Below, piece after piece: positions 30,001-37,442 of a stretch of 38,246 nucleotides of DNA (position 1 is the stretch's first letter; the number at the start of each line of letters is the position of its first letter). The notes below the pieces were generated by a model. That model saw only the letters and a list, made by a program, of their open reading frames with translations. It ran no database searches and had not been told where the DNA came from. This stretch comes from Spirochaetota bacterium (GTDB lineage Bacteria; Spirochaetota; UBA4802; UBA5550): contig JAFGJX010000100.1 of the NCBI GenBank assembly GCA_016928865.1, positions 1-38,246 of the forward strand, in the 5' to 3' direction. A program made the position numbers and the translations under genes.

Positions 30001-32169
30001 CTACCCGGTTTTCTTGATCACCTGGTTCAGCTCGATCGCCTTGTCATGAACAACCTTCATGAAATCAATGACGCGCGTGTTGGACATGGATATCTCCTGG
30101 GCCATCTCTGACATGCGCTCGATAGTTTTCAATGTCTGGTCCATCGAATTTTTCTGTTCGTTGGTCGAGATCACGATCTCTTTCGACATCTTTTCGATGA
30201 CGTCCGCCTGGCGTATCACCATCTCGAGCGCCTTGTTCTGTTTGGTCATCATGACCCTGACCCCGTCAATGCCGCGGCTGATGGCCCCGACCATCTCGAA
30301 AATGACATCTGTCGATTCCTTCGTGTCCATCACGATGCGCGCGCCGGCTTCCATGTCGGTCGTTATCCGTGCGATCTGCCTGCCGATCTGCTTTGAATTG
30401 TCCGACGTCGCCTGCGCGAGCTTGCCGATCTCGTCTGCGACGACCGCGAAGCCCCTGCCGTAATCTCCGGCCCGGGCCGCTTCGATGGCCGCGTTCAGCG
30501 AGAGAAGGTTGATGCGGTCCGAGATATCGTCGATCATCGCGATAAACTGGTTGATCTCCTTGCCGCCCGCGTTGATGACGCTCATGGTCTCGGTCATCTT
30601 CTTCAGGCTGTCGCCGGTAACGCTTGCCCGGTGCTGGATCTCCCTGATGCTCTCCTCGACCTTCTGGCTCTCCTCGATCAGGCTCTTCTGCGCGAGGTTC
30701 AGCTCAACCACCAGGAGCTTCGATTTCTCGCCCTCGTCTTTCTGGTTTATGGTCGCCTGATAGATGTTCTCGATTGACCCGGACAGCTCCTCGAATGTCG
30801 ATGACATCTCCTCGCTGGTGGCGGCCTGCTCCATGGACATGCTTGCAAAGCGCTTTGTAATTTCCTGCATCTGAGCGGTAATATTCATGAATTCGTCCGA
30901 TATCCCGGTCGCGGTCTGCACGATCCCTTCGAGATACCCGGCGCGCTCCTGCGCCTCCTTCCTGGTCACGTTCTGCTCTTCAAGCAGGACGGAGAGATCT
31001 CTCCTCATCACATTGATCTTGTCCGCCAGGGCCAGGGACAGCAGGACGATGACCAGCGCCGAGCCGATCTGCACGCCCCACTCGGTAATGAACATATTGG
31101 GCACCGCACCGAAGGCCTTGAGCACGTACAGAATAATCCCGACAATAAGGCCGACATACCCGACCGCGATAAACAGGCCCTCCCGTGACTTCTTTATCAC
31201 GGTATAAATGACGCAGATGAATATTAGCGTCGACAGGAGTCCGACCAGCGCGGTTGCGACACGGATGGCCAGCGAATAGGGCACCAGCAGGCTCGCAACG
31301 GCCCAGGCGAACGCGGGAATGATGACCACGAACACAAGAATCCGGTCGGCCCCCCGGTACTTGCCCGGCGTATTGATTATTTTACGCATAAAGATAGCGG
31401 CAAACCCAACCGAGGTCAGCATGAAAAACGGAAGTGAATTGCACGCCCACCAGATCTGGTTGGGCCACAGGTACTGGAACGAGAATCCGTTCAGGGTCAT
31501 CTGAAAAAGGATATATGACGCGATAAAGATGACGTAATAGATATAGCTCCTGTCGCGGCTTGCGAAAAATATCAGGAGATTATAGACAAGCATGATCAGC
31601 ATGAGACCGTAATAAATCCAGAACACCGGCGTTTTGGTCTGCACCAGGTGAAAATACGCCTTCTGTGACATCAGGGTCGGAATAAAATTGATGGAGCTCT
31701 TGGTTTCTATTCTCAGGTAATAGGTATGCTTTCCCGGAGCTTCCTTGAGATGAAAAACAAAATTCTTGTCCTCGATCTCGCGGTTATAGAAAGGGTACCT
31801 GTTCCCTGTCTGCTCTATCCGGTATCCGTCATCTTCCGGTATGTAAAAATCGAGATAATTCATGAGCGGGTAGGAAATATCGAGGAAGTGGTTCATTGGA
31901 GCCCCGGTTGCGTTGTTGATAGAGAACCGAAACCAGTAGACCGAGGGCGTAAATCCAAAATTCAATGAGTCTTTTTCCGACTTGATCCATCCACCCGATG
32001 ACCGCGCCCGGTCAAAGGTCATATTCCTTTCTTTGTCTTCCAGATATTCAATGCTTGTCCCGATGACCCTGCTTGAAAACGAATCATCAACCCGAACGCT
32101 GTCCAGCGCGAGGACCGAAATCGGTAACAGCGTGATGAAAAAGGCCGCTAACGAGGAAAATAATCTCAT
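30001..32169 (-). CDS. 7TMR-DISM methyl-accepting chemotaxis protein
   Basis: The protein would pass a signal sensed outside the cell to the CheA/CheW complex. It has 722 residues: a signal peptide (1-21), a 7TMR-DISMED2-type extracellular domain (about 25-185; WFRFSINNATGAPMNHFLDI, SYPLMNYLDFYIPEDDGYRI), seven membrane helices (about 190-395), a coiled coil and the MCP signalling domain. The hairpin tip is conserved (DRINLLSLNAAIEAARAGDY, GRGFAVVADEIGKLA). GGAGGGTG precedes the ATG. A promoter with a nine-base G tract in its spacer lies just upstream. Its sensory module parallels that of the phosphatase at 24367-26304. Confidence 0.95.
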   Translation of the reverse strand: MRLFSSLAAFFITLLPISVLALDSVRVDDSFSSRVIGTSIEYLEDKERNMTFDRARSSGGWIKSEKDSLNFGFTPSVYWFRFSINNATGAPMNHFLDISYPLMNYLDFYIPEDDGYRIEQTGNRYPFYNREIEDKNFVFHLKEAPGKHTYYLRIETKSSINFIPTLMSQKAYFHLVQTKTPVFWIYYGLMLIMLVYNLLIFFASRDRSYIYYVIFIASYILFQMTLNGFSFQYLWPNQIWWACNSLPFFMLTSVGFAAIFMRKIINTPGKYRGADRILVFVVIIPAFAWAVASLLVPYSLAIRVATALVGLLSTLIFICVIYTVIKKSREGLFIAVGYVGLIVGIILYVLKAFGAVPNMFITEWGVQIGSALVIVLLSLALADKINVMRRDLSVLLEEQNVTRKEAQERAGYLEGIVQTATGISDEFMNITAQMQEITKRFASMSMEQAATSEEMSSTFEELSGSIENIYQATINQKDEGEKSKLLVVELNLAQKSLIEESQKVEESIREIQHRASVTGDSLKKMTETMSVINAGGKEINQFIAMIDDISDRINLLSLNAAIEAARAGDYGRGFAVVADEIGKLAQATSDNSKQIGRQIARITTDMEAGARIVMDTKESTDVIFEMVGAISRGIDGVRVMMTKQNKALEMVIRQADVIEKMSKEIVISTNEQKNSMDQTLKTIERMSEMAQEISMSNTRVIDFMKVVHDKAIELNQVIKKTG

Positions 32170-32213
32170 TCTATCACCCTCCGAAAAATCTTGCAGATGG
32201 CCTTGCCTTGCTC

Positions 32214-32243
32214 AATATATTCACGTCAGCCCCCCCCCGTCAA
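32214..32243 (-). promoter_or_regulatory. Promoter of the chemoreceptor gene, with G9 tract in the spacer
   Basis: On the minus strand, TTGACG (32243-32238) is followed after 18 bases by TATATT (32219-32214). A run of nine identical bases (32230-32238) covers the end of the -35 and the start of the spacer. The start site near 32207 gives a leader of about 38 bases. Loss of one base would set the spacer to the optimal 17. Confidence 0.5.
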
Positions 32244-32257
32244 GCCTGTGAAATGCA

Positions 32258-33190
32258 TTATTTTATTACGTCCCTTTTTACCTTTGTATAAAAAAACGAC
32301 AGCGTGTTGAAAAACAGGCCGAGTATAAACGATGCCAGCGCCGCGAGAACGATGCCGTACAGGAATTTTAAAAGATTGCCCAGCATGTGAACATAATTGA
32401 AGACGCTGGTGCCGTACTGCTGAAGCGCGGCGATCGGGTCGGTCTTCGGCGCCACTTTCCCGATGATATCCGTAACATATGACGGCCGCATTATGGCCTT
32501 GAACACCGAGGGATATGCAGGGCTGATGTTCCACTGCACCGACCTTGTGATCCCGGCCGCGTAGCGGACGATGATCAGGACCGCGCCCATGATGAGAGCG
32601 AAGGCTATGAGGGAGAGCATGGTGTAGCCGAAGATTACCAGACCTTTCTTCTTCGTGAGAGCCAGAAAATCGAACGGGAGACGCTTCAGGGGGATTCCCT
32701 CTGCGACCATGGGAGGCGCGCTCACCCATACCAGGACCATAACCGCTATAAGGGCCGCGTTAATCGCGAACAGGGGCACCGACAGCAACGCCACGATCAC
32801 CGGCCCCGCGTAGGGGATGTAACCGAACAGCGAAAGCACGAGCTCGGCGAACGCTGCCGCGAACACAATGAAGACCGATCCGAGCAGTATACCCGTAATA
32901 ACATGCGCCTGGCGCGCGGTGGCAACGAGGAGCGAGCGGACCGTATGCTCGCCGGCGACGGCATTGCCGCGGTGGACCGCGGCGTACGCGAGCATCGCTC
33001 CGGAGAAAAGGAAAAAGATGCCAAGGTTGTCAAGAAGATGATACACCGCGCTTCCCTTCGATGGGATAAGGGCAAGGAGAAAAAAAGCCACGAGGACCAG
33101 CAGGCCGGCCAACAGGCACACAAATGTGAGGATGGTGTCACGGAGTATCTTGTCCCGCGTAAAATACATTTTCAGTTCATCGAGAATCAT
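32258..33190 (-). CDS. Integral membrane protein, unknown function
   Basis: The 310-residue protein has about six predicted membrane helices: ILTFVCLLAGLLVLVAFFLL, LGIFFLFSGAMLAYAAV, GILLGSVFIVFAAAFAELVL, LFAINAALIAVMVLVWVSAP, LSLIAFALIMGAVLIIVRYA and LLKFLYGIVLAALASFILGL. A periplasmic-looking segment with NISPAYPSVFKAIMRPSYV lies before the last helix. I recognise no family with confidence; a general YIP1/stage-V-like membrane protein is possible. AGGAG lies 11 bases before the ATG. An 18-bp palindrome lies 38 bases upstream. It is followed by the chemoreceptor gene on the same strand, which has its own promoter. Confidence 0.75.
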   Translation of the reverse strand: MILDELKMYFTRDKILRDTILTFVCLLAGLLVLVAFFLLALIPSKGSAVYHLLDNLGIFFLFSGAMLAYAAVHRGNAVAGEHTVRSLLVATARQAHVITGILLGSVFIVFAAAFAELVLSLFGYIPYAGPVIVALLSVPLFAINAALIAVMVLVWVSAPPMVAEGIPLKRLPFDFLALTKKKGLVIFGYTMLSLIAFALIMGAVLIIVRYAAGITRSVQWNISPAYPSVFKAIMRPSYVTDIIGKVAPKTDPIAALQQYGTSVFNYVHMLGNLLKFLYGIVLAALASFILGLFFNTLSFFYTKVKRDVIK

Positions 33191-33227
33191 GGCCCGAACG
33201 CTCCTGTTGATAATATTTTCCGTTCAT

Positions 33228-33245
33228 TTGATATTATAATATCAA
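33228..33245. promoter_or_regulatory. Perfect 18-bp palindrome, possible operator
   Basis: TTGATATTATAATATCAA reads the same on both strands. It lies between the divergent membrane protein (start 33190) and rsmI (start 33415), and could bind a dimeric regulator. Confidence 0.35.
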
Positions 33246-33414
33246 TCAAATCCTGTACATAACGTATTATTTATAATTTACATAAAATTATCAAGCTATA
33301 AATTGGAATATCTGTCAGTTTTTTTCCTGTCACTGGCAGGCCTCACAGGCAATAAAAATCGTCCCGCATCAATAAATTCATTTACAAAACATGCGAGCCT
33401 GATTTCATTCTAAT

Positions 33415-34128
33415 ATGGAATCCGGCATCCTGTACATTCTTGCAACGCCGATCGGCAATCTGGAGGATATCACCTTCCGCGCGATCAGGATATTGAAGGA
33501 CGAGGTGTATATCGTATACTGCGAGGATACGCGCCAGACTCGAAAGCTGCTCAAACATTACGCCATAAACACTCCCACGCAATCCCTCCACACCCATTCA
33601 TCACCGCAGAAAATTAAGAGCACGGTTGACCTCCTCCTTGGAGGGAAATCAATCGCCTATGTAACCGATTCCGGTACGCCCGGTCTAAGCGATCCCGGAA
33701 GCAGGCTTGTGGCCGCGGCGCGCGAGCAGGGTATCACGATCTGCCCCATCCCCGGACCCTCGGCCCTGGCGGCGCTCGTCTCCGTTTCAGGGTTCCATGG
33801 CAAATCCATTGCCTTCTGCGGTTTTCTGAGCAAAAAGGAGAGCAGGCGCAGGAAGGAGCTTCTTTCCTTGAAGGATTTCAACGGCATGATCATCCTGTAT
33901 GAATCGCCATACCGTATCAAAAAACTGCTCGGTTCCATCCGGGAAACCTTTCCGGGACGCCCGGTGCTTATCGGCCGGGAAATGACGAAAATCCATGAAG
34001 AATTCATCTATGATACAATCGAGAATCTGACCGCGCGGGTCGATACAATAAAGGAAAAAGGCGAGTTTACCGTGGCCATTTTTAACAGCAGCGACCCAAT
34101 TAAACTTGAAACCGAAGATAAAGATTAA
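33415..34128 (+). CDS. rsmI: 16S rRNA (cytidine1402-2'-O)-methyltransferase RsmI
   Basis: RsmI uses S-adenosylmethionine to methylate C1402 in the ribosomal decoding centre. The 237-residue protein is slightly shorter than the E. coli enzyme (286), as it lacks most of the C-terminal extension. Motifs are LYILATPIGNLEDITFRAIR at the start, CEDTRQTRKLLKHY, the SAM site YVTDSGTPGLSDPGSRLV, PIPGPSALAALVSVSG and ILYESPYRIKKLL, with REMTKIHEEF near 190. The ribosome binding site is weak. It is followed 148 bases later by flgM, which has its own promoter. Confidence 0.96.
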   Translation: MESGILYILATPIGNLEDITFRAIRILKDEVYIVYCEDTRQTRKLLKHYAINTPTQSLHTHSSPQKIKSTVDLLLGGKSIAYVTDSGTPGLSDPGSRLVAAAREQGITICPIPGPSALAALVSVSGFHGKSIAFCGFLSKKESRRRKELLSLKDFNGMIILYESPYRIKKLLGSIRETFPGRPVLIGREMTKIHEEFIYDTIENLTARVDTIKEKGEFTVAIFNSSDPIKLETEDKD

Positions 34129-34220
34129 TACATTATAGACATAACTGGATAAATATGGGGCATAAGTCGGCAATCCGGCGCTGAACATGCAATTTTCTCA
34201 TATATATATCGCATTTTTAT

Positions 34221-34247
34221 TAAAGATTTGACAAATTTTGCCGATAT
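34221..34247 (+). promoter_or_regulatory. Sigma-28 (FliA)-type promoter of flgM
   Basis: TAAAGATT (34221-34228), 11 bases, then GCCGATAT (34240-34247) closely follow the TAAAGTTT-N11-GCCGATAA consensus. The start near 34254 gives a leader of about 23 bases. Confidence 0.8.
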
Positions 34248-34276
34248 ATATATTAGTTTTAGAAAGGGTTAACAAA

Positions 34277-34570
34277 ATGGTTATCGATAAAATAGGCAAT
34301 ATCAACAACATCATCGAGCCCAAGAAATCCAATCCTGTTTCTTCATCGAAGGAGACCAGGAAAAAGGACTCCGTCCAGATTTCGTCAGAGGCAAAGAGTG
34401 CCGCCGAGGTTGCGAAACTGGCACAGACGGTTAAATCCGCGCCGGATATCCGTATTGACCGCGTCCAGCAGATCAAGGAGCTGATCAACAACGGGACGTA
34501 TGATTTCAACAATCCGGACATACTCGAGAAGGTTGCCGACAGGATAGCCGGAATTCTTGTGCGAAAATAA
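34277..34570 (+). CDS. flgM: Anti-sigma-28 factor FlgM
   Basis: FlgM binds and inhibits the flagellar sigma factor FliA until it is exported through the completed hook. The protein has 97 residues from the ATG at 34277, where AAAGGG lies eight bases upstream; an earlier ATG at 34238 lies inside the promoter. The C-terminal sigma-binding part is typical: DSVQISSEAKSAAEVAKLAQ, then DIRIDRVQQIKELINNGTYD and ILEKVADRIAGILVRK. The sigma-28 promoter upstream means that FliA would control its own inhibitor, a well-known loop. Confidence 0.93.
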   Translation: MVIDKIGNINNIIEPKKSNPVSSSKETRKKDSVQISSEAKSAAEVAKLAQTVKSAPDIRIDRVQQIKELINNGTYDFNNPDILEKVADRIAGILVRK

Positions 34571-34597
34571 CCCGGGATTTTTCACGAACGGACCGGT

Positions 34598-34634
34598 AAA
34601 AAGCGGAGATAAACACCATATGTCCGCTTTTTTT
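34598..34634 (+). terminator. Rho-independent terminator of flgM
   Basis: AAAAAGCGGA and TCCGCTTTTT form a 10-bp stem around 15 bases, followed by more T. Confidence 0.85.
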
Positions 34635-34708
34635 ATGCGACAGCAAAAAAGCGGAACGTACCCGCCCACGGCGGGGTTACGGCCGGCAAAAACGGGACGG
34701 GACCAGCG

Positions 34709-35872
34709 GTGACGACAGACATACGACCAGATTTCCACCTTCCAAGCCGGATATTTATCAGGCAGGACGTCATCAAGGACATCGGGAAAATCATGCCGCG
34801 GTTCGGATCGCGCGTGATCATTGTCACCACCGCCCACGACCTCGAGCTGTACGGCGCAACGATCGAGCTGATCTCCCGCCAGCTCAAGGACGCCAATGTC
34901 GGATGCATCGTTTACGACGGGATCCCTTCCCCGCCGAACACGGAGGAAATCGATACCGCGGCCGCATACATTAAAAAGACGAACTGCGACCTGATCATCG
35001 GGTTCGGCGGCATAGACTCGATAAACTCCGCAAAGGCGCTCTCCATCCTGGCGACAAATTATTTTTTCTGCCATGACCTTTTTTCGTATCCGAAGATCGC
35101 GGCCAAGCCCATGAACTTCGTCACCGTGCCGGGAAGTCCCATGTTCGGCTTTGAGATAGCGCCCCTTTTCTACATCGAGGAGATACACGATCTGACCAGA
35201 AAGATATATCACCATCCCGATCTCTACCCTTCGGCCACCATCGTGGACCCCCTGATCTCCCTTCTTTGCCCGGAAGACAGGATATTAAAAAGCGCCATCG
35301 CCACACTGGCGATCGCGACAGAATCGGTCATATCGAAAAAGAACAACGAGATCATCAATACCTACGCGCTGAAGTCGATCGACATGATATTCAGAAACGC
35401 TCCCGTTTCATTCCGGGAGCCGCAGAACAGCGTCCCGCGGACGCCCCTTTCAACCGCCTCGGTCATGGCGGGGATCGCCTTCGCCGTCTCGTACCTGTCG
35501 ATCACCCTCTCGATCTCACTGGCTCTTGTCTCGAAAACCACCCTGGACATCGAAAGCGCCATGAGCATAATATTGCCGCACATAATGGAATTCAATCTGA
35601 CATCATCGCCGGGAAAATACGTGCAGATGTCGAAGGTTATGGGCGAGGACGTGCGTGAGGTCACGGTCATTGAGGCCGCCATCAAGGCCGTCGAGGCGAT
35701 ACGAAAGCTTGAATCGGACATCGATATCCCGCAGCGGCTTTCGAGCTATGACATATCAAAATCAATTTTCAGGGATGTTGCGGACCTGGCGGTGAGCTAC
35801 CCGTTCCTGGACAATACGCCCCGCGAAGTCAATACCAACGAGATCGAAACGATCCTCATCGCAGCATACTGA
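34709..35872 (+). CDS. Degenerate iron-containing alcohol dehydrogenase family protein
   Basis: The fold of type III (iron) alcohol dehydrogenases is clear over 387 residues: an N-terminal Rossmann part with a GFGGIDSINSAKA nucleotide loop (about 97-109) and a C-terminal helical part ending near ILPHIMEFN (about 291-299). The enzyme residues are missing. In the family motif D-A-L-T-H-A-I-E the metal aspartate and histidine are replaced (ATLAIATE near 198-206), and the later H-x3-H and PHG histidines are replaced in SITLSISLALVSKTTLDIES (about 266-286). The GTGSE-like segment is also altered (GSPMFGFE). It starts at GTG. A non-enzymatic role, or a changed reaction, is likely. Confidence 0.85.
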   Translation: MTTDIRPDFHLPSRIFIRQDVIKDIGKIMPRFGSRVIIVTTAHDLELYGATIELISRQLKDANVGCIVYDGIPSPPNTEEIDTAAAYIKKTNCDLIIGFGGIDSINSAKALSILATNYFFCHDLFSYPKIAAKPMNFVTVPGSPMFGFEIAPLFYIEEIHDLTRKIYHHPDLYPSATIVDPLISLLCPEDRILKSAIATLAIATESVISKKNNEIINTYALKSIDMIFRNAPVSFREPQNSVPRTPLSTASVMAGIAFAVSYLSITLSISLALVSKTTLDIESAMSIILPHIMEFNLTSSPGKYVQMSKVMGEDVREVTVIEAAIKAVEAIRKLESDIDIPQRLSSYDISKSIFRDVADLAVSYPFLDNTPREVNTNEIETILIAAY

Positions 35873-35875
35873 GCC

Positions 35876-36337
35876 TCACACGGCGTACAGCTCCTCCACG
35901 GTAAACATCTGGTTAATATCGAGGATGACCACAAAACCCTCGCCCATCTTTGCTATGCCGACAATATACTTGCCCGAGATCCCGCGCACCACGGGGGGGG
36001 GCGGCTCTATATCGCCGGCATTGACCTTGATGACATGGCTTACGGAATCGATACCGAGTCCCACCTTCTTGCCGCCGATATTGACGACTATGGCGCGGCT
36101 GTTCTCCGTCAGCCGGCGTGACTCGATGCCGAAGCGCTTGGAAAGGTCAACGATCGGCAGCACCTTGCTCCGGAGGTCTATGACCCCCATGATATACGGT
36201 TTTGACTTCGGCAGCTTGGTGACCTTCGGGAGCTTAAGTATCTCCTGGACCTGGAGAATGTCTATGCCGTACTCCTCGTTGCCTATTTTAAAACAGACAA
36301 TCTGCAGGGAGGAAAAGTAATTCTCTTTTTTTTCCAT
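35876..36337 (-). CDS. cheW: Chemotaxis adaptor protein CheW
   Basis: CheW couples chemoreceptors to the CheA kinase. The 153-residue protein starts at ATG 36337 with SLQIVCFKIGNEEYGIDILQ, then VQEILKLPKVTKLPKSKPYI, GVIDLRSKVLPIVDLSKRFG, VNIGGKKVGLGIDSVSHVIK and a C-terminal GKYIVGIAKMGEGFVVILDI. This is the full two-lobe beta fold. A run of nine C in the coding strand (35993-36001) encodes PPPP near residues 112-115; slippage there would truncate the protein. It ends four bases from the convergent ADH-like gene. Confidence 0.95.
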   Translation of the reverse strand: MEKKENYFSSLQIVCFKIGNEEYGIDILQVQEILKLPKVTKLPKSKPYIMGVIDLRSKVLPIVDLSKRFGIESRRLTENSRAIVVNIGGKKVGLGIDSVSHVIKVNAGDIEPPPPVVRGISGKYIVGIAKMGEGFVVILDINQMFTVEELYAV

Positions 36338-36483
36338 ATAGAATACTACCTGTTAAATAGTAGAGACGGCCCGCGCGCCTCAGGTCTCACAGAACTATTG
36401 TAATTAATCAAAGATACTTTTCAAGTATAAAATATGTTATTGTGGGGAAATTATTGTAGGCTTGGGTTTCCATCGGCCTCCGG

Positions 36484-37212
36484 CTAGAGAAAATAGCCAT
36501 AGATGTAGGAAACGACGCCGGCCGCAAGAAAAATGACAACCTTGAAGAATATAGGCGACCGGCCGCGAAAAAACATATCGACAAATCCGATTATTATTCC
36601 GAAAAACGCGGCGGCAACGCCCATGGCAATATAACTATACTGAAAGTAGATGAAAACCGCTCCGGAGACCAGCAGACCCAGCATGCAATCCACGAGATCG
36701 CGGAGCCCGATCCTCCGGAAGCCACGTCCCCTGCCCGCTCCCGCTCCGCCTTCGGCCTGGTAAAAATCACTCTTGAAATAGCGCTCCTTTGTCTCCTTGA
36801 TGAGCTTGTCTTTTTCCGCGGTCTTCTTCTCCTGCATTCCCGACCGCGCGCGCTGGATACCGTAATTCTGGTTGATGAGCTTCAGGACCTCCCTGTTCGG
36901 CAGGGTCGAGAAGACATCCGATCGCTTGAGAAACTTGTCGGCGAACCCGTAATTTCTTCCGGTCGAGACGCTCCGCTCAGCGGTTATCTTTCCGTTGGTA
37001 ATGACCGCATAGTACGCATTGCCGCCCTCGGCTTCAATCTCCACATAGAGACGAACCCGCTTTTCCTTCAGATTGTAATCGACGCGTAGATAATCGTCTT
37101 CATCGGAGGTGATATAATAGGTCCTCTGGTATCCCCGAATTTCGGAAGGCCGCTTTTTCCACGAATGCCTGGCGGTATCAAGGACAATATTGGCGGTTTT
37201 TTTCTTTAACAT
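36484..37212 (-). CDS. Membrane protein with N-terminal soluble domain, unknown function
   Basis: From ATG 37212 the protein has 242 residues. The first 130 are soluble and mixed alpha/beta (RTYYITSDEDDYLRVDYNLK, RVRLYVEIEAEGGNAYYAVI). A charged linker with a glycine-rich stretch (GGAGAGRGRGFRR) leads to three or four membrane helices (DCMLGLLVSGAVFIYFQYSY, GVAAAFFGIIIGFVDMFF, FKVVIFLAAGVVSYIYGYFL). A TTG at 37272 would extend the frame, but that stretch is the terminator of the preceding small gene, so I reject it. I recognise no family. Confidence 0.7.
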   Translation of the reverse strand: MLKKKTANIVLDTARHSWKKRPSEIRGYQRTYYITSDEDDYLRVDYNLKEKRVRLYVEIEAEGGNAYYAVITNGKITAERSVSTGRNYGFADKFLKRSDVFSTLPNREVLKLINQNYGIQRARSGMQEKKTAEKDKLIKETKERYFKSDFYQAEGGAGAGRGRGFRRIGLRDLVDCMLGLLVSGAVFIYFQYSYIAMGVAAAFFGIIIGFVDMFFRGRSPIFFKVVIFLAAGVVSYIYGYFL

Positions 37213-37228
37213 GTGATACCATTGAATA

Positions 37229-37270
37229 GAAAAAGAGATTGGCGCGTTCCGGGCTCTTCCAATCTCTTTC
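37229..37270 (-). terminator. Rho-independent terminator of the 30-residue basic protein gene
   Basis: On the minus strand, AAAGAGATTGG pairs with CCAATCTCTTT (11 bp) around 16 bases, followed by TTC and more T. It lies nine bases after the stop codon. Confidence 0.75.
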
Positions 37271-37278
37271 AATTCATG

Positions 37279-37371
37279 TTATAACTTCTTCTTATGACGG
37301 TTCGCCCTTTTGCGCTTTTTCCGTTTGTGATTGGCAATTTTTTTCCTTTTTTTCTTTCTCCCACAGGGCAT
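37279..37371 (-). CDS. 30-residue, very basic protein, probably ribosome-associated
   Basis: The frame begins MPCGRKKKRKKIANHKRKKR and ends KRANRHKKKL, with about two-thirds K, R or H. AGGAG lies seven bases before the ATG, and a clear terminator follows the stop, so it has its own complete transcription unit. I recall similar tiny conserved proteins of the MPxGKKRKRHK type in Bacteroidetes and spirochaetes, thought to be ribosomal in nature. That link is from memory, unverified. A conserved ribosome-assembly or RNA-binding role fits the composition. Confidence 0.75.
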   Translation of the reverse strand: MPCGRKKKRKKIANHKRKKRKRANRHKKKL

Positions 37372-37442
37372 ATGCAGCTCCTTACTTCATCTCCATTGCT
37401 TGTGATATTCACCCCTCCGGCATGCCGGTTAAAAGGTGCTCG

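Noticed and set aside
37213..37272. N-terminal extension of the membrane protein from a TTG
   Set aside because: The stretch is the stem-loop terminator of the small basic gene.
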